DNA from: Lithobates sylvaticus
Taxonomy: Eukaryota; Chordata; Amphibia; Anura; Ranidae
Reading direction: 5' to 3'
Assembly: GCA_028564925.1 (NCBI GenBank)
Contig: CM053026.1
Span: 600,585,107 to 600,649,106 of the forward strand
Length of the DNA: 64,000 nucleotides
This document shows positions 8,894 to 22,009 of this stretch, piece after piece. The number at the start of each line of letters is the position of its first letter. Within the stretch, counting starts at the first letter, position 1. The notes beneath the pieces were generated by a model. The model was given only the letters and a program-made list of their open reading frames with translations. It searched no databases and was not told where the DNA came from. Both the position numbers and the translations under genes were made by a program.

Positions 8894-10806
8894 TGTTCAC
8901 CAATGACAGGAGCCTGGCAGACAAGATGGGTGAACTAGAGATACTGTTGTACAAGAAGGATTTGGATTTTGTGGGAAGGGGGAGGGGTATGCCTATATAT
9001 CAAGAATAATGTACAAGTGAATGTGAGAGATGACATCACTAAGGGGGGCTAGGGAGGAGGTGGAATCCTTATGGGTAGAGCTCCAAAGGGATGAAGCTAA
9101 GGGGAAAATATTACTGGGAGTATGCTATAGAACCCCTAACCTGAGGGAGGAGGGGGAGATGGATCTCCTATCACAAGTTAGATTAGCAGCAAGGATGGGA
9201 AGTGTTATCATAATGGGGGATTTTAATTATCCAGACATAGACTGGGCGGAGGGAACCACGCATTTGTCTAAGGCTTGCCAGTTCCTAAATGTCTTGGTTC
9301 AGATGGTAGACGCACCAACTAGAAATAAAACGTTACTGGATCTAATGCTAAGCAAAGGAGAAGGCCTTCAAAAAATACAAGGTTGAGGGATCATCATCAG
9401 CATTCAGACTTTATAAAGAATGCAACAAGAATGTAAGGGTGCAATTAGGGCGGCTAAGATAGAACACGAAAGACACATAGCAGAGGAGAGCAAAAAAAAT
9501 CCCAAGAAATTCTTTAAGTACTGTATGTAAACAGTAAAAAAGGGAGGACGGACCATATTGGCCCCATAAAGAATGAGGAAGGACATCTGGTTACAAAGGA
9601 CGGGAAGATGGTGAAGGTATTGCATTTACTTATATATCGTCTTCACGAGGGAATCAGGGGGCTTCAGTAACCAAAACTGCAGTGTTTATCCTTATGACAC
9701 ATCACAGGAAGCACCTCCATGGTTAATAGAGGACAGAATTAAAATTAGACTTGGGAAACTTAACATTAATAAATCACCGGGACTAGATGGCTTGCATCTG
9801 AGGGTACTTAGGGAACTCAGTAAAGTAATTGCCATTGTTCCTAATTTTTTCTGGCAGTCTACTGACTGGAATGGTACCAGTTGATTGGAGAAAAGCCAAT
9901 GTAGTACCAATATTTAAAAAGGGCCCAAAATACATCCCTGGGAATTACAGACCAGTTAGCCTAACATCAATAGTATGCAAGCTCTTGGAGGGGATGATAA
10001 GGGACTATATACAAGATTTTAGTAACAAGAACGGTATCATTAGCAGTAATCAGCATGGATTTATAAAGAATCGTTCTTGCCAAACCAATCTGTTAACCTT
10101 CTATTAGGAGGTGAGTTGCCAGCTAGATAAAGGAAGGCCCGTAGACGTGGTATATCTGGATTTTGCAAAAGCATTTGACACAGTTCCCCATAATCGTTTA
10201 CTGTACAAAATAAGGTCCGTTGGCATGGACCATAGGGTGAGTATATGTATTAAAAACTGGCTACAAGGGCGAGTTCAGAGGGGGGTGATAAATGGGGAGT
10301 ACTCGGAATGGTCAGAGGTGGGTAGTGGGGTCCCCCAGGGTTCTGTGCTGGGACCAATCCTATTAATTTTGTTCATAAACGACCTGGAGGATGGGGTAAA
10401 CAGTTCAATCTCTGTATTTGCGGATGATACTAAGCTAAGCAGGGCAATAACGTCTTTGTAGGATGTGGAAACCTTGCAAAAAGATCTGAACAAATTAATG
10501 GGGTGGACAACTACATGGCAAATGAGGTTTAATGTGGAAACATTTTAAATAATACATTTGGGTGGCAAAAATATGAATACAATCTATACACTGGGGTGAG
10601 AACTACTGGGGGAATCTAGGATGGAAAAGGACCTGGGTGTCCTAGTAGATGATAGGCTCAGCAATGGCATGCAATGCCAAGCTGCTGCTAACAAAGCAAA
10701 CAGAATATTGGCATTCATTAAAAAGAGGATCAACTCCAGAGATAAAACCATAATTCTCCCGCTCTACAAGACTCTAGTCCATATGCTGTCCAGTTCTGGG
10801 CACCAG
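8894..10806 (+). mobile_element. CR1-like LINE, internal fragment
   Basis: The plus strand carries decayed frames of one ORF2. Endonuclease: MGELEILLYKKDLDFVG near 8920, then IIMGDFNYPDIDW at 9210-9245 and LLDLML. Reverse transcriptase: DWRKANVVPIFKKG (9880-9930), NYRPVSLTSIVCKLLE, YLDFAKAFDTVPH (10150-10190), GVPQGSVLGPILL (10327-10365), FADDTKL (10420-10440), then EKDLGVLVDDRLS. The motif wording (GVPQGSVLGP and FADDTKL) is that of the CR1/L2/Rex superclade, not L1. It ends at about 10806 without a tail, and the 5' end is also missing. Confidence 0.8.
8894..10806 (+). pseudogene. CR1-like ORF2 (endonuclease and reverse transcriptase), broken
   Basis: Role in the family: nicks target DNA and copies the LINE RNA. 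Frames at 8821-9009, 9030-9386, 9829-10107, 10111-10461 and 10621-10845 give successive blocks of the same protein. A stop lies between the NLLTFY block and the next (10105-10107), and 9390-9830 between endonuclease and RT has no continuous frame. The catalytic FADD is intact. The ending at LYKTLV is frame-shifted and lost after about 10790. Too broken to act. Confidence 0.75.
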
Positions 10807-11149
10807 TCTGTGACCTTCTCACAGTGTGCATTAGAAAGTGCATAATTCCAAAATATATAGCACTGTGCCTTTAAATCACAATCTACCATGTAAGTCTATT
10901 CAAAATGTGCAAATCGTGCACACAACATAAAAGTTCACCACTGATAATTCATAAATCCATCTGTGATCTCTTGTGAATTCCAGCACCACATAGAAAACAC
11001 CAGCCTCTTACTAGAACACAAGACCCCACATTATAAGAGATCTGTATGGCATTAGAGATCAGCCAAATGCACTGTCATGTATGGACCAAATGATTCCCAT
11101 TTGTCCCATTCCCCACAGGCCTCTCCAGCAGCCAGGATGTATCAGAATA
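10807..11149. other. no recognised feature
   Basis: AT-rich sequence without an open frame, inverted ends or similarity to another part of the window that I can see. Confidence 0.4.
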
Positions 11150-11626
11150 CCGGTGTTCTGCCGAGATGGTTCCCCTCGGCGGATTAGTGTAGATCCGTAC
11201 TGCGCATGCGCGGCGAAATTTCCGAAAATTGCCGAAGCTAAATAGATGCGAGGGAAGTGTACACCGCGCACGCGCAGTCGGTGTACGAGACGATGCCGGG
11301 GAAGTCTAACTAAGGGGCGTATGTATTATAACTGTAAGCAAGAGGCAAAGGAAAAAGAAAAATAAATCGTTCAGCTGTGGATATAGAGGAGAGAATATAA
11401 AAGCTGTGTTTTTAGAGTGCTATCTGGGGTTTTTCTTTTGAATTCGGAGTGTATTTTTTTTAAACTTATTTTTTTTTTAAACAAACAAAATCAGCTGTGC
11501 GGTGTACACTTCACTGCATCTGTTTAGGTTCGGAAATTTCCGGAAGATGGCTAGTCGTTCGTACTGCGCCTGCGCAGTACACAGAGGAACCAATCCGCCA
11601 GGGGAACCAACTCGGCAAGACACCGG
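11150..11626. mobile_element. palindromic MITE with long inverted repeats, about 477 bp
   Basis: Left CCGGTGTTCTGCCGAG and right CTCGGCAAGACACCGG are inverted. The match continues inward with gaps through GGTTCCCCT, GGCGGATT, TACTGCGC, GAAATTTCCG, AGATGC and GTGTACACCGC, giving roughly 130-150 bp of imperfect inverted repeat. No coding frame. I could not find a clear target duplication, so the superfamily is open. Confidence 0.6.
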
Positions 11627-12695
11627 CAAAAGAGAGGAATCACGAAAGCAGACACAGCCAGGCAACTAGTATTTTTCATAAGGACGCCAGTAATCTTGGT
11701 TCCCATACTTTTCATAAAACAGACTTCTAAGAGGTTTAATATTTATACAAGGGTGCCATCTAGTGGAATATATTGTGTATAACAACCATTGAAAAATTGA
11801 AAAAATCTCTTCTTGCAAACACAATAGCACTGGAAATGATATACTATATTTGAAGCAGAAAAAATTGGCACATTAAAACAGGACTATTGTCAATGATTTT
11901 TTTCTAATCCAGCACTGCTTATGCACGTTCAGAAGCCACCCACGCACAGAAAACCCACTTTAAACCCTGATGGTGGACATACACTCTTTGATAAATGATC
12001 AATTTATTTTCTGATTGATCTCCTTTAATAGGAATAATTGATCTATAGATGGCAACCCATTCAATCAATATGACACATTTGGGGAAGTGTATTTCAATCA
12101 AAAAGATACAATTGTAATAGATTTTCCATCGTGTAATCCCATAATCTAAATTGGTCACAATAGTAGTAGAGTGGGAGCGGTTTAGATCCCTGTGACAAAT
12201 CTTTATCACTGTCTGGGTCCCCATTGTTTAGATCTACCCCTCATTTTCTCCAGGTCAGAAGGACAAGAAGTGAGTAGAATCTTGCCCATAGCTACCCAGA
12301 CAGCAATAAATAAGGGGATAAGGAGCATATACTGTACACACGGTGGCCATCCTGAATTGTAGAGTTTCTTTCCAGGGATGAATGCTCTCCAAACACTGAC
12401 ATTTTTTTCATGCTGTATTTTAGTAAAATGACCCTTTGATTGGTTGCTATTGGCGACATGTTTGTACACTTGTCCTTTACACTCGGAAGGAAACATAGGG
12501 TCTAATAACATGAAATGTCTGATAATGATACGGCTCTATTGACTATGGAAACCAATCAGCTTCCTTATGTCTATTCAATCCTGGCTGTAAAATAGACAGC
12601 TGGAGGCTCAGTGGTTGCTATGGGCAACACAAAACTGTGAAAGAGGAAGCATCGTCTTTTTCTGCTCCTTCCTTGAATTTCTGAAATTTTCCACA
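11627..12695. other. no gene recognised; MITE-like pieces
   Basis: No supported coding frame. 11955-12210 (GATGGTGGACATACACTC onward) and 12420-12610 (GATTGGTTGCTATTGG and GTGGTTGCTATGGGCAAC) read like decayed MITE interiors, but ends were not found. The last 150 bases lie directly upstream of the kinase pseudogene and may hold its old 5' untranslated region. Confidence 0.35.
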
Positions 12696-13765
12696 ATGGG
12701 AAATTGCTTCACACCTTGCCCTGTGCAGAAATGATGATGATGACTTTTACCATCAGTCATCTCCAAAATCCTCAGGGTGTCATAGTCCTGCCTGTCCCTC
12801 CTTGGCTAAGGCAGGGACTACTAACATCAGCACCTCCAACCTGATGGAGGTTTCTTCAACACCTTCAGGGCATTCAAGCCCTGCACATCCATCTGAGACT
12901 GGAACCAATGACACCAACCTGAGCATTAGTCTATTCGTAGACCTTCCTGCATCACCTCGGCTAAGGTGACTGCAGCCACCATTTCTATGTCTGGAGATGA
13001 GGACCACTACCAGTCATCTCCAAAATCCTCAGGGTGTTGTAGCCCTGCCTGTCCCGCCTTGGCTAAGGCTGGGACTACTAACATCAGCACCTCCAGCATC
13101 AAGGAGGTCGATTCGCAACCTTCAGCACATTGCAGCCCTGCATGTCCAGATTAAGATGGGACCCCGAACACTAACCTGGGCACAGAGTGTGTCCTTTCAG
13201 GACCTTGCAGCCCTTCCCATCCTGCCTCGGCTGAGGCTGAATCCCCTGACACTGCCTTAAGTATGGTGAGTGTCTTTCCAGGACCTTCAGGATGTTTCAA
13301 CTTAGAGACTGAATCCACCGAATATGACTCCACTGCACCAAGTGATGACATGAGAATAAATCTGTCAAGCTTCACATTGCACTTGGAGAAGGAAGCTTTG
13401 GAAGGGTAAGTGCTCATTTACTCCCCATTACCTAAATTACTAGCTCCACCCACAAAACACCCTTTCAATACTGAGGACCCCACTAATTATCTTCTCTCTC
13501 ATTCAGGTTGTTCTGGCTACCCACTGAAAGAGGCAGCAGAAGGTGGCCATCAAGTCAGTCATTAAGACTACAAATACCTACGACCTTGATATAGAACGCT
13601 ACGCCATGGAGAAGTCGGAAGGGTGCCCCTTTCTTATTCAGCCATAATCTCCCTTTCCAAAGCTCCTTCACCACCTGTTTTGTATTGGAGTATGTCTGCG
13701 GAGGGAGTTTAAGTGGATTTATCTTGATCTATTCGCCAGTCGACCGTGACACCATCAAATAGGTT
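12696..13765 (+). pseudogene. PKC/AGC-like protein kinase pseudogene, first two exons
   Basis: Exon 1 (12696-13405) opens MGNCFTPCPVQ in a fair start context, an N-myristoylation-type beginning. It continues, with frame breaks, as an S/P-rich linker in which a unit QSSPKSSG.CSPACP.LAKAG recurs (12750 and 13010). It then enters the kinase fold: DMRINLSSFTLH, followed by a glycine loop that reads LGEGSFGR only if one missing base is allowed. A GTAAGTG donor follows at 13406. Exon 2 (13507-13765) opens after a TCATTCAG acceptor with VVLATH, KVAIKSVIK (the ATP-binding lysine) and DLDIERYAMEK, then CPFLIQP and FVLEYVCGGSL. Stops occur after ATH and FLIQP. Because the 101-bp intron is kept, it came by DNA duplication, not retroposition. 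The catalytic loop exons are absent. Such kinases form large families in frogs, to my knowledge. Confidence 0.7.
13406..13506 (+). other. kinase pseudogene intron
   Basis: GTAAGTG donor at 13406 and pyrimidine-rich CTTCTCTCTCATTCAG acceptor ending at 13506; 101 bp. It separates the glycine-loop exon from the VAIK exon, a junction just before the VVLATH strand. Confidence 0.6.
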
Positions 13766-13938
13766 TTATCACTAAGTTTAAAATAGAAAAGAAAGCAAGC
13801 CTTATAAGATATTTAAGTCCAATTAAATCCTTTGTATTTTTTACTGTAATACAGTCAGGTTGTATATAGAGTAATATAAAGTATATGCTCTTCTTTCTAT
13901 TTTGTTTTTACATACTCAGTGCTGCAGCAATGGTTTAA

Positions 13939-14930
13939 CCACTAGCCGACCAGCCGCCACAGTTATACTGCGGCAGGTTGGCTTGGCTGGGCAAATCGGC
14001 ATAGCTGTATGTCGCTCCTTTAAGACTTGACAGCAGGCGTGCGCACCACTGGAGGCGCTCGCACTCGCCCGGCGTGTGTCCCCATGGCCGATGTGCGTGC
14101 CTAGTGGGCGTGATGAACGATGGGTACCCGCCACTGCACGTGGCAGAGCGAGAACCGGGATTTGTGTGTGTAAACACACAAATCCCGCTTCTTCCAGAGG
14201 AGAGGAGACAGATCGTGTATTCATACTAAGTATGAACACCGATCTCTCTCCTCCCCTAGTCAGTCCCATCCCCCCTACAGTTAGAACACACCCAGGGAAC
14301 ACAGTTAACCCCTTGATCGCCCCCTAGTGTAAACCCCTTCCCTGCCAATGTCATTTATACAATAATCAATGGCTATTTTTAGCTCTGATCGCTGTATAAA
14401 TATCAATGGTCTCAAAATAGTGTCAAAAGTGTCCGATCTGACCGCCGCAATATTGCAGTCCCGATAAAAAGCGCAGATCCCCGGCATTACTAGTAAAAAA
14501 TAAAAAATAATAAAAATGACATAAATCTATCCCCTATTTTGTAGATGCTATAACTTTTGCGCAAACCAATTTTTTTTACGCTTATTGTGATTTTTATACA
14601 TATCGGCCTAAACTGAGGAAAACATTTTTCTTTTTTTTTTTATTAATTTTTTTTTTATTTGGGGATATTTATGATAGCAAAAACTACAAAATATTGTGTT
14701 TTTTTTTTTCAATATTGTCGCTTTTTTTGTTTTATAGCGCAAAAAATAAAAACCGCAGAAGTGATCAAATACCACCAAAAGAAAGCTCTATTTTTTGGGG
14801 GAAAAGGACATAAATTTAGTTTGGGTACAACGTTGCACGACCGTGCAATTGTCAGTTACAGCAACGCAGTGCCGAATCGCAAAAAATTGCCTAGTCGGGA
14901 AGGGGGCAAATCCATCCGGGGCTGAAGTGG
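13939..14930. mobile_element. TTAA MITE, 992 bp, complete
   Basis: TTAA at 13935-13938 and 14931-14934. The ends are CCACTAGCCGACC and GCTGAAGTGG; only CCACT is shared in the outermost bases. It carries the internal landmarks seen in the fragments at 1661 and 6464 (CATTACTAGTAAAAAATAA, CATATCGGCCTAAACTGAGG, GATCAAATACCACCAAAAG). A 14-bp hairpin about TTTGTGTGTGTAAACACACAAA lies at 14160-14183. No open frame of note. Confidence 0.7.
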
Positions 14931-14934
14931 TTAA

Positions 14935-15318
14935 ATACCCCATGCTGGAAGCACACTGGAAAGCCTGACCACTGCTCTCACACAGTTTTTCCCATAACGG
15001 GCAGCGATTGCACTGGTGCAGGAGATAGAGACAGTACATAGTTACCTAGTAATGAGTCGCAATGTACATGTGCATTGAGACATAAGCATAACAGGGACAG
15101 TGTTAGAGGGGCCTAGTCTTTAAAATGGGGCAGATCGGATCCTATAGTTGGTATCTCCCAGTAGACTTTTGAATTTGGGATATTGGTAAAAACAGCACCA
15201 GGAACTGCACCTGTCTCAGGTGGCACTGTCAATCACTCTGCACCAGTCCCTTCCTGCCCCTTCCTGCCCCTGCCTCCCTCTGCCCATGGGTTCCGCTTCT
15301 ATCTGAATTTAATTTATT
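14935..15318. other. no recognised feature
   Basis: No coding frame or clear repeat. It lies between two TTAA MITEs. Confidence 0.4.
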
Positions 15319-15322
15319 TTAA

Positions 15323-16330
15323 CCACTTGCTTACTGGGCACTTAAACCCCCCTCCTATCCAGACCAATTTTCAGCTTTCAGCGCTGTCGCATTTTGAATG
15401 ACAATTGCGCGGGTCATACAACACTGTACCCAAATACATTTTTTTTATCATTTTTTCCCCCAAAAAGAGCCTTCTTTTGGTGGTATTTGATCACCTCTGT
15501 GATTTTTTGTTAAAAAAAATTTAAAAGACTGAATTTAAAAAAAAAAAATGTTTTTTTTTTTTATTTTTGTTATAAAAATTTTAAATGGGTAATTTTTGTC
15601 CGTCATTGATGTACGCTGATGAGGCGGCAGTGACGGGCACTGATAGGTGGCAGTGATGGGCAGTGATAGGTGGCAGTGATGGGCACAGATGGGTTACACT
15701 GATAGGCAGCACTTTTAGGTGGCACTGATTGGCAGCACTGGTGGGCATTGATAGGTGGCAATGGTGGGCATTGACAGGTGGCACTTATGGGCATTGGCTG
15801 GCACTTATGGGCATTGAAAGGTGGAACGTATGGGCATTGTCAGGTGGCACTTATGGGCATTGTCAGGTGGCACTTATGGGCATTACATGAGGCATAATTG
15901 TCTCTGACTTTTAGGGACCGATGTCCCTTTAAAATGAGCCGGTGATCGTTTTTTTTTTCTCCTCCGCTGTCAGCGTGAGGAGAAAAAAAACAATCACGAG
16001 CTTTTGTTTTCATCATGTGATCAGCTGTCATTGGCTGACAGCTGATCACATGGTAAGGGGCTGGGACCCGCCCCTTACTCGGATCGCTGATCACCCGAGT
16101 CTCAGTGACTCAGTGATCACAGCGCGCCTACTTAGTAGGAACAAACGATATGGCTCCTCTTCCCTGACAGTACAGGGATTTGCGTGTTTACACACACAAA
16201 TCCCAGTGCTGGCGCTCGTGCACCTGATCGCGTGTGGCCGGCGGCAATCGTGCCCGCCAGCCACTCGCATCGGGTCTATCACCATGCAGCGTGCACGCTC
16301 CCTCTGGTGGCCAAAAAAAGGGTAGGACGT
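15323..16330 (+). mobile_element. TTAA MITE with internal minisatellite, 3'-truncated
   Basis: Starts CCACTTGCTTACTGGGCAC after TTAA at 15319-15322. It shares GGTGGTATTTGATCACC with the other MITEs, in the opposite orientation. The middle carries a minisatellite (15603-15890); beyond it comes an inverted repeat of AGCTGTCATTGGCTGACAGCT near 16020-16045. The expected right end and TTAA are not found; 16310-16350 still looks like the family interior. Confidence 0.55.
15603..15890 (+). repeat. minisatellite inside MITE, about 20-24-bp units
   Basis: Degenerate units of the form GGTGGCAGTGATGGGCACTGATA on the left change to GGTGGCACTTATGGGCATTGACA on the right, about twelve in all. The gradient suggests expansion from one side. 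On the reverse strand it gives an artefactual repeat peptide. Confidence 0.8.
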
Positions 16331-16635
16331 ACCCATACGGGATTTCACCCAGGGGAGCGATTCTGTTGTAGTATATCTGCATGAGCCCTTCGGGAACCAG
16401 ATAATGTAGGTTTGCTGACAAGTTTGGTCATTGGCTTCACCATTGGGTAGTTTGGCTTCTTTGTCCCCTGGTAAAGGTTCACTTACACATCCATGGTAAC
16501 ACTTTTTCATGGGACTGAGGGGACAGACAATGCCATATGGGGTAAATCACTGATATGCACATTTCATAATTCTTTTAAAGCAGAACTCAAACTCATTTAT
16601 TTTTGCATCCAGCACCTGTACTAGTCTATATGTGT
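16331..16635. other. no recognised feature
   Basis: No coding frame or inverted ends seen. Confidence 0.35.
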
Positions 16636-16643
16636 GTCTAGAT

Positions 16644-16790
16644 CAGGGGTCTCAAACTAGCGGCCCTCCAGATGTTGCGGAACTACAAATCCCATCATGC
16701 CTCTGCCATGCCTGTAACTGTCAGCCTTGCAATGCCTCATGGGAATTGCAGTTCCGCAACAGCTGGAGGGCCTCCAGTTTGAGACCCCTG
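16644..16790. mobile_element. hAT MITE (CAGGGGTCTCAAACT), 147 bp
   Basis: Ends CAGGGGTCTCAAACT and AGTTTGAGACCCCTG are perfect inverted repeats. GTCTAGAT flanks both sides (16636-16643, 16791-16798), a perfect 8-bp target duplication. The interior is also largely palindromic (GCCCTCCAGATGTTGCGGAA against TTCCGCAACAGCTGGAGGG). Confidence 0.9.
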
Positions 16791-17063
16791 GTCTAGATGC
16801 TCTATTGGGTTGAAAAGGACCGCCCAGGAGGAGACGCACAGTAGTCAGAGTTCTTTCCTAATCTATTCAGAGCAAAGTGATGTAACTTTTATTACTCATG
16901 TATACAAGTCCTCATAGACAATAGGGATGAGCCAAACACCCCCCGGTTCGGTTCGCAGCAGAAAATCCGCACATGCAAAATGTTTGTTAGAACACGTGAA
17001 CACCGTTAAAGTCTATGGGACACGAACGCGAAAAATCAAAAATGCTAGTTTTAAAGGCTTATA

Positions 17064-18684
<1,621 letters not shown>

Positions 18685-19099
18685 TATGCAAGTTATTGCC
18701 ATAAAAAGTGTTTGGGGACCCGGGTCCTGCCCCAGGGGACATGTATCAATGCAAAAAAAAGTTTTAAAAATGGCAGTTTATTCGGGAAGAGTGATTTTAA
18801 TAATGCTTAAAGTGAAACAATAAAAATTAAATATTCCTTTAAATATCGTGCCTGGGGGGTGTCTATATTATGCCTGTAAATTGCACAGTTTTGCCATGTT
18901 TAGAACAATACCACAGCAAAATGAAATTTCTAAAGGAAAAAAAGTAATTTAAAACTGCTTTCGGCTGTAATGTATTGTTGGGTCCCGGCAATATAGATGA
19001 AAATTTGTGAGAAAAACGGCACCCAAATTTAAAAAAAAATGGTGTGGGGGGGGGCCCCAGGCACTATTTACTCTGAACAGAAGTATATATACTATACAG

Positions 19100-19980
19100 C
19101 CTGCACTATATACTCTGCAGAAAATTGGGCCTTAGGTGTTGGTGGTACCAGAACACTGTAAGCCCTCACAGTTACTCTTGGTGAGCGCAGGAATGGGCCC
19201 TGCTGTGAAATACTATATCAAAAATTGTAATTACATGCCCCTGTTAAACAGGGGCAGAAAAATTGGGCCTTTGGTGGTGGTGGTACAACACTGTAAGCCC
19301 TCACAGTTATTCTTGGTGGGCGCAGGAACAGGCCCTGCTGTGAAATATTTGATCTAGAATTGTAATTACATGTCCCTGTTAAACAGGGGCAGAAAAATTG
19401 GGCCTTTGGTGGTGGTGGTGGTGCCACAACACTGTAAGCCCTCACAGTTTCTTTTGTTGGGCGCAGGAACTATTAACTATTATTTAAAAAAAATTGTAAC
19501 TAAATGCCCCTGTTAAACAGGGCCAGAAAAATTGGGCCTTTGGTGGTGGTGGTGCCACAACACTGTAAGCCCTCACAAAGGCCCAATTTTTCTGGCCCTG
19601 TTTAACAGGGGCATTTAGTTACAATTTGTTTTAAATAATAGTTAATAGTTCCTGCGCCCACCAAGAGTAACTGTGAGGGCTTACAGTGTTGTGGCACCAC
19701 CACCACCACCAAAGGCCCAATTTTTCTGCCCCTGTTTAACAGGGACATGTAATTACAATTCTAGATCAAATATTTCACAGCAGGGCCTGTTCCTGCGCCC
19801 ACCAAGAATAACTGTGAGGGCTTACAGTGTTGTACCACCACCACCAAAGGCCCAATTTTTCTGCCCCTGTTTAACAGGGGCATGTAATTACAATTTTTGA
19901 TATAGTATTTCACAGCAGGGCCCATTCCTGCGCTCACCAAGAGTAACTGTGAGGGCTTACAGTGTTCTGGTACCACCAAC
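19100..19980. repeat. tandem units of about 120-130 bp in the hAT 3' tract (both arms)
   Basis: Each unit has GAAAAATTGGGCCTTTGG, a GGT triplet run, ACACTGTAAGCCCTCACAG, TTGGTGGGCGCAGGAA and the hairpin CCCCTGTTAAACAGGGG. About three and a half units lie in the left arm and the same in the inverted right arm. They correspond to the 147-bp units at 30360-31610. Confidence 0.75.
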
Positions 19981-20432
19981 ACCTAAGGCCCAATTTTCTG
20001 CAGAGTATATAGTGCAGGCTGTTTAGTATATATACTTCTGTTCAGAGTAAATAGTGCCTGGGGGCCCCCCCACACCATTTTTTTTTAAATTTGGGTGCCG
20101 TTTTTCTCACAAATTTTCATCTATATTGCCGGGACCCAACAATACATTACAGCCGAAAGCAGTTTTAAATTACTTTTTTTCCTTTAGAAATTTCATTTTG
20201 CTGTGGTATTGTTCTAAACATGGCAAAACTGTGCAATTTACAGGCATAATATAGACACCCCCCAGGCACGATATTTAAAGGAATATTTCATTTTTATTGT
20301 TTCACTTTAAGCATTATTAAAATCACTCTTCCCGAATAAACTGCCATTTTTAAAACTTTTTTTTGCATTGATACATGTCCCCTGGGGCAGGACCCGGGTC
20401 CCCAAACACTTTTTATGGCAATAACTTGCATA

Positions 20433-20620
20433 CAGTGGTGTGAAAAAGTGTTTGCCCCCTTCCTCATTTCCTGTTCCTTTGCATGTTTGTCACACTTAAG
20501 TGTTTCGGAACATCAAACCAATTTAAACAATAGTCAAGGACAACACAAGTAAACACAAAATGCAATTTGTAAATGAAGGTGTTTATTATTAAAGGTGAAA
20601 AAAAATCCAAACCATCATGG
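20433..20620 (+). mobile_element. Tc1 terminal fragment (duplicated end)
   Basis: CAGTGGTGTGAAAAAGTG onward, identical to the terminal repeat of the complete Tc1, with TA before it. No other part of a Tc1 follows. It is part of the inverted duplication and is best read as a copied end rather than a separate insertion. Confidence 0.8.
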
Positions 20621-20905
20621 CTCAATTGCCTATTGAGCAAGTTCTGGCCAGTGGTCCATCCTCAAGACCCAGTAACCCAGTGGATGGTCTGTTGGAAAGA
20701 TCTACAAGTCTGCTCTTGCTCCTAGATATTCCTGAATTACATATGCAGACGCTGGCGATGGTTGCTTGAACCGATCAGACCTTGGCGCTGAGGACTGAAA
20801 AATTGTCTAAAGGCATCAGTCAGCCGGCCACCTTCTCCACCGATCTTCCTCTAACTGAATGAAGCCTCAGCAACATTGTCAGGTCACCTTGAGCTAGGTG
20901 GCAGA
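20621..20905 (-). pseudogene. hAT transposase fragment
   Basis: Matches 31907-32150 of the better hAT copy (CTCAATTGC, CTGGCCAGTG, TCCATCCTCA, GACGCTGGCGATGGTTGCT), the part encoding the region before the C-terminal dimerisation motif. It is diverged and has no open frame. It belongs to the rearranged copy 16922-20905. Confidence 0.65.
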
Positions 20906-21605
20906 TGCACACCGTTGGGATCAGGAGTGCATCGCAAGGTAGTGGACCCTACGGCTGAATGTGGCAGATGGGAGTCAAGGTGGTAAGGAAGGCAGGGCTG
21001 CTGGAACACCAAGATGTATCCCACCAGGGTTAGAGCATAAGATTCCCTAGGGTGCGGAGTCTAAGAGTAAGCAGGTGTTCACCAGAGCCTCTAGTGGTGA
21101 GGATGGACTGGGCTGCAACTGGCTCCAGGTCACAACCCCCAGGGTCCCCCAGCTCACGCCCACAGTAGGCAACAGGAGGATAGGGATAGTAAGGGAATAA
21201 GCCAAGGTTGGGACCACAAGCAGACAAGGACAACGGAGTTCACGCCAAAGGTTCAGGGTCACAGGCAAACAGGGATAGCCGGGGACATGCCAAAAGGTCA
21301 GGGTCACAAGCAGACAAGAATAGTTGAGAACACGCCAAGGTGGAAGCAGGAAACAGAAAGCCAAACACACAAAGGTTGATCAGCAGGGTTGGCCTGCAGT
21401 GCACAGGTTAATATAGAGTTCTCTGATAGGAGCTGGGGTGGAGCCATGCTAGAGGAGGGATTATAAAAGCAGTCAGGTGAGAGTCGGCTGGTCTCTAAAG
21501 ATGAACACATGGAGACAGGTAAGCTGACAGACAAACTCTATTGCATAACAAAGACAAACATGTTGTCCAGCACCAGGAAATTGTAACCTCCTAGGGTCTG
21601 GAAAT
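20906..21605. other. no gene; short tandem units of unknown origin
   Basis: From 21215 to 21345 a unit of about 57 bp (AAGGTTCAGGGTCACAGGCA, GACATGCC) repeats two to three times. Such CAGGGTCACA-type units remind me of LTR regions of vertebrate Gypsy elements, but no TG...CA borders were found. No supported gene. Confidence 0.35.
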
Positions 21606-21759
21606 TAGGGATGAGCTCGGTGTTCGAGTCAAATGCATGTTCGACTCGAACATCGGCTGTTCGCCTGTTCTGCAAATCCAGAACTTTGTGGCCCGTTCGC
21701 GCCATATTTATGTGGAGCGAACAGCCCACAATGCACTGCGCCATCGTAGTGCATTGCTG

Positions 21760-21910
21760 GCTGATGATTGGCCAAGCATGCACTGTGACCCCGCATGCTT
21801 GGCCAATCACAGTGCCGGCAGCGAGGAGAGCCATATTTGGCCACAAGCAGGATGCCTGTGGCCAATTATAGCTCAGGAGGGTTTAGTACACGTCCCACAC
21901 TATATAAGGC
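21760..21910 (+). promoter_or_regulatory. putative hAT promoter: CCAAT boxes, hairpin and TATA
   Basis: ATTGGCCAAGCATGC (21767) and GCATGCTTGGCCAAT (21793) form an inverted repeat containing facing CCAAT boxes. Another CCAAT stands at 21862 and TATATAA at 21901-21907, followed by a GC-rich hairpin (GGCCGCCAGCGCGGCGGCC). The same order is kept at 41681-41840 and, reversed, at 38450-38550, so it is a family feature upstream of the transposase gene. Promoter function is inferred. Confidence 0.5.
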
Positions 21911-22009
21911 CGCCAGCGCGGCGGCCTTGTGTGGTGTGTTGGCGTGCAGGGAGAGAGCAGGATAGGCAGGGACAGTGTCATCTTTGCTTGTTAACCTAGC
22001 GCAGTTACA

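Noticed and set aside
13966-14302. 128-codon minus-strand frame
   Set aside because: It lies within a TTAA MITE, and the corresponding part of other copies is not open.
19136-19982. Identical peptides on both strands (MRAYSVVAPPPP and MLVVPEHCKPSQ)
   Set aside because: Produced by the inverted duplication and GGT/CCA triplet runs; not genes.
20906-21605. A solo LTR
   Set aside because: Wording is reminiscent, but no TG...CA borders or flanking short duplication could be found.
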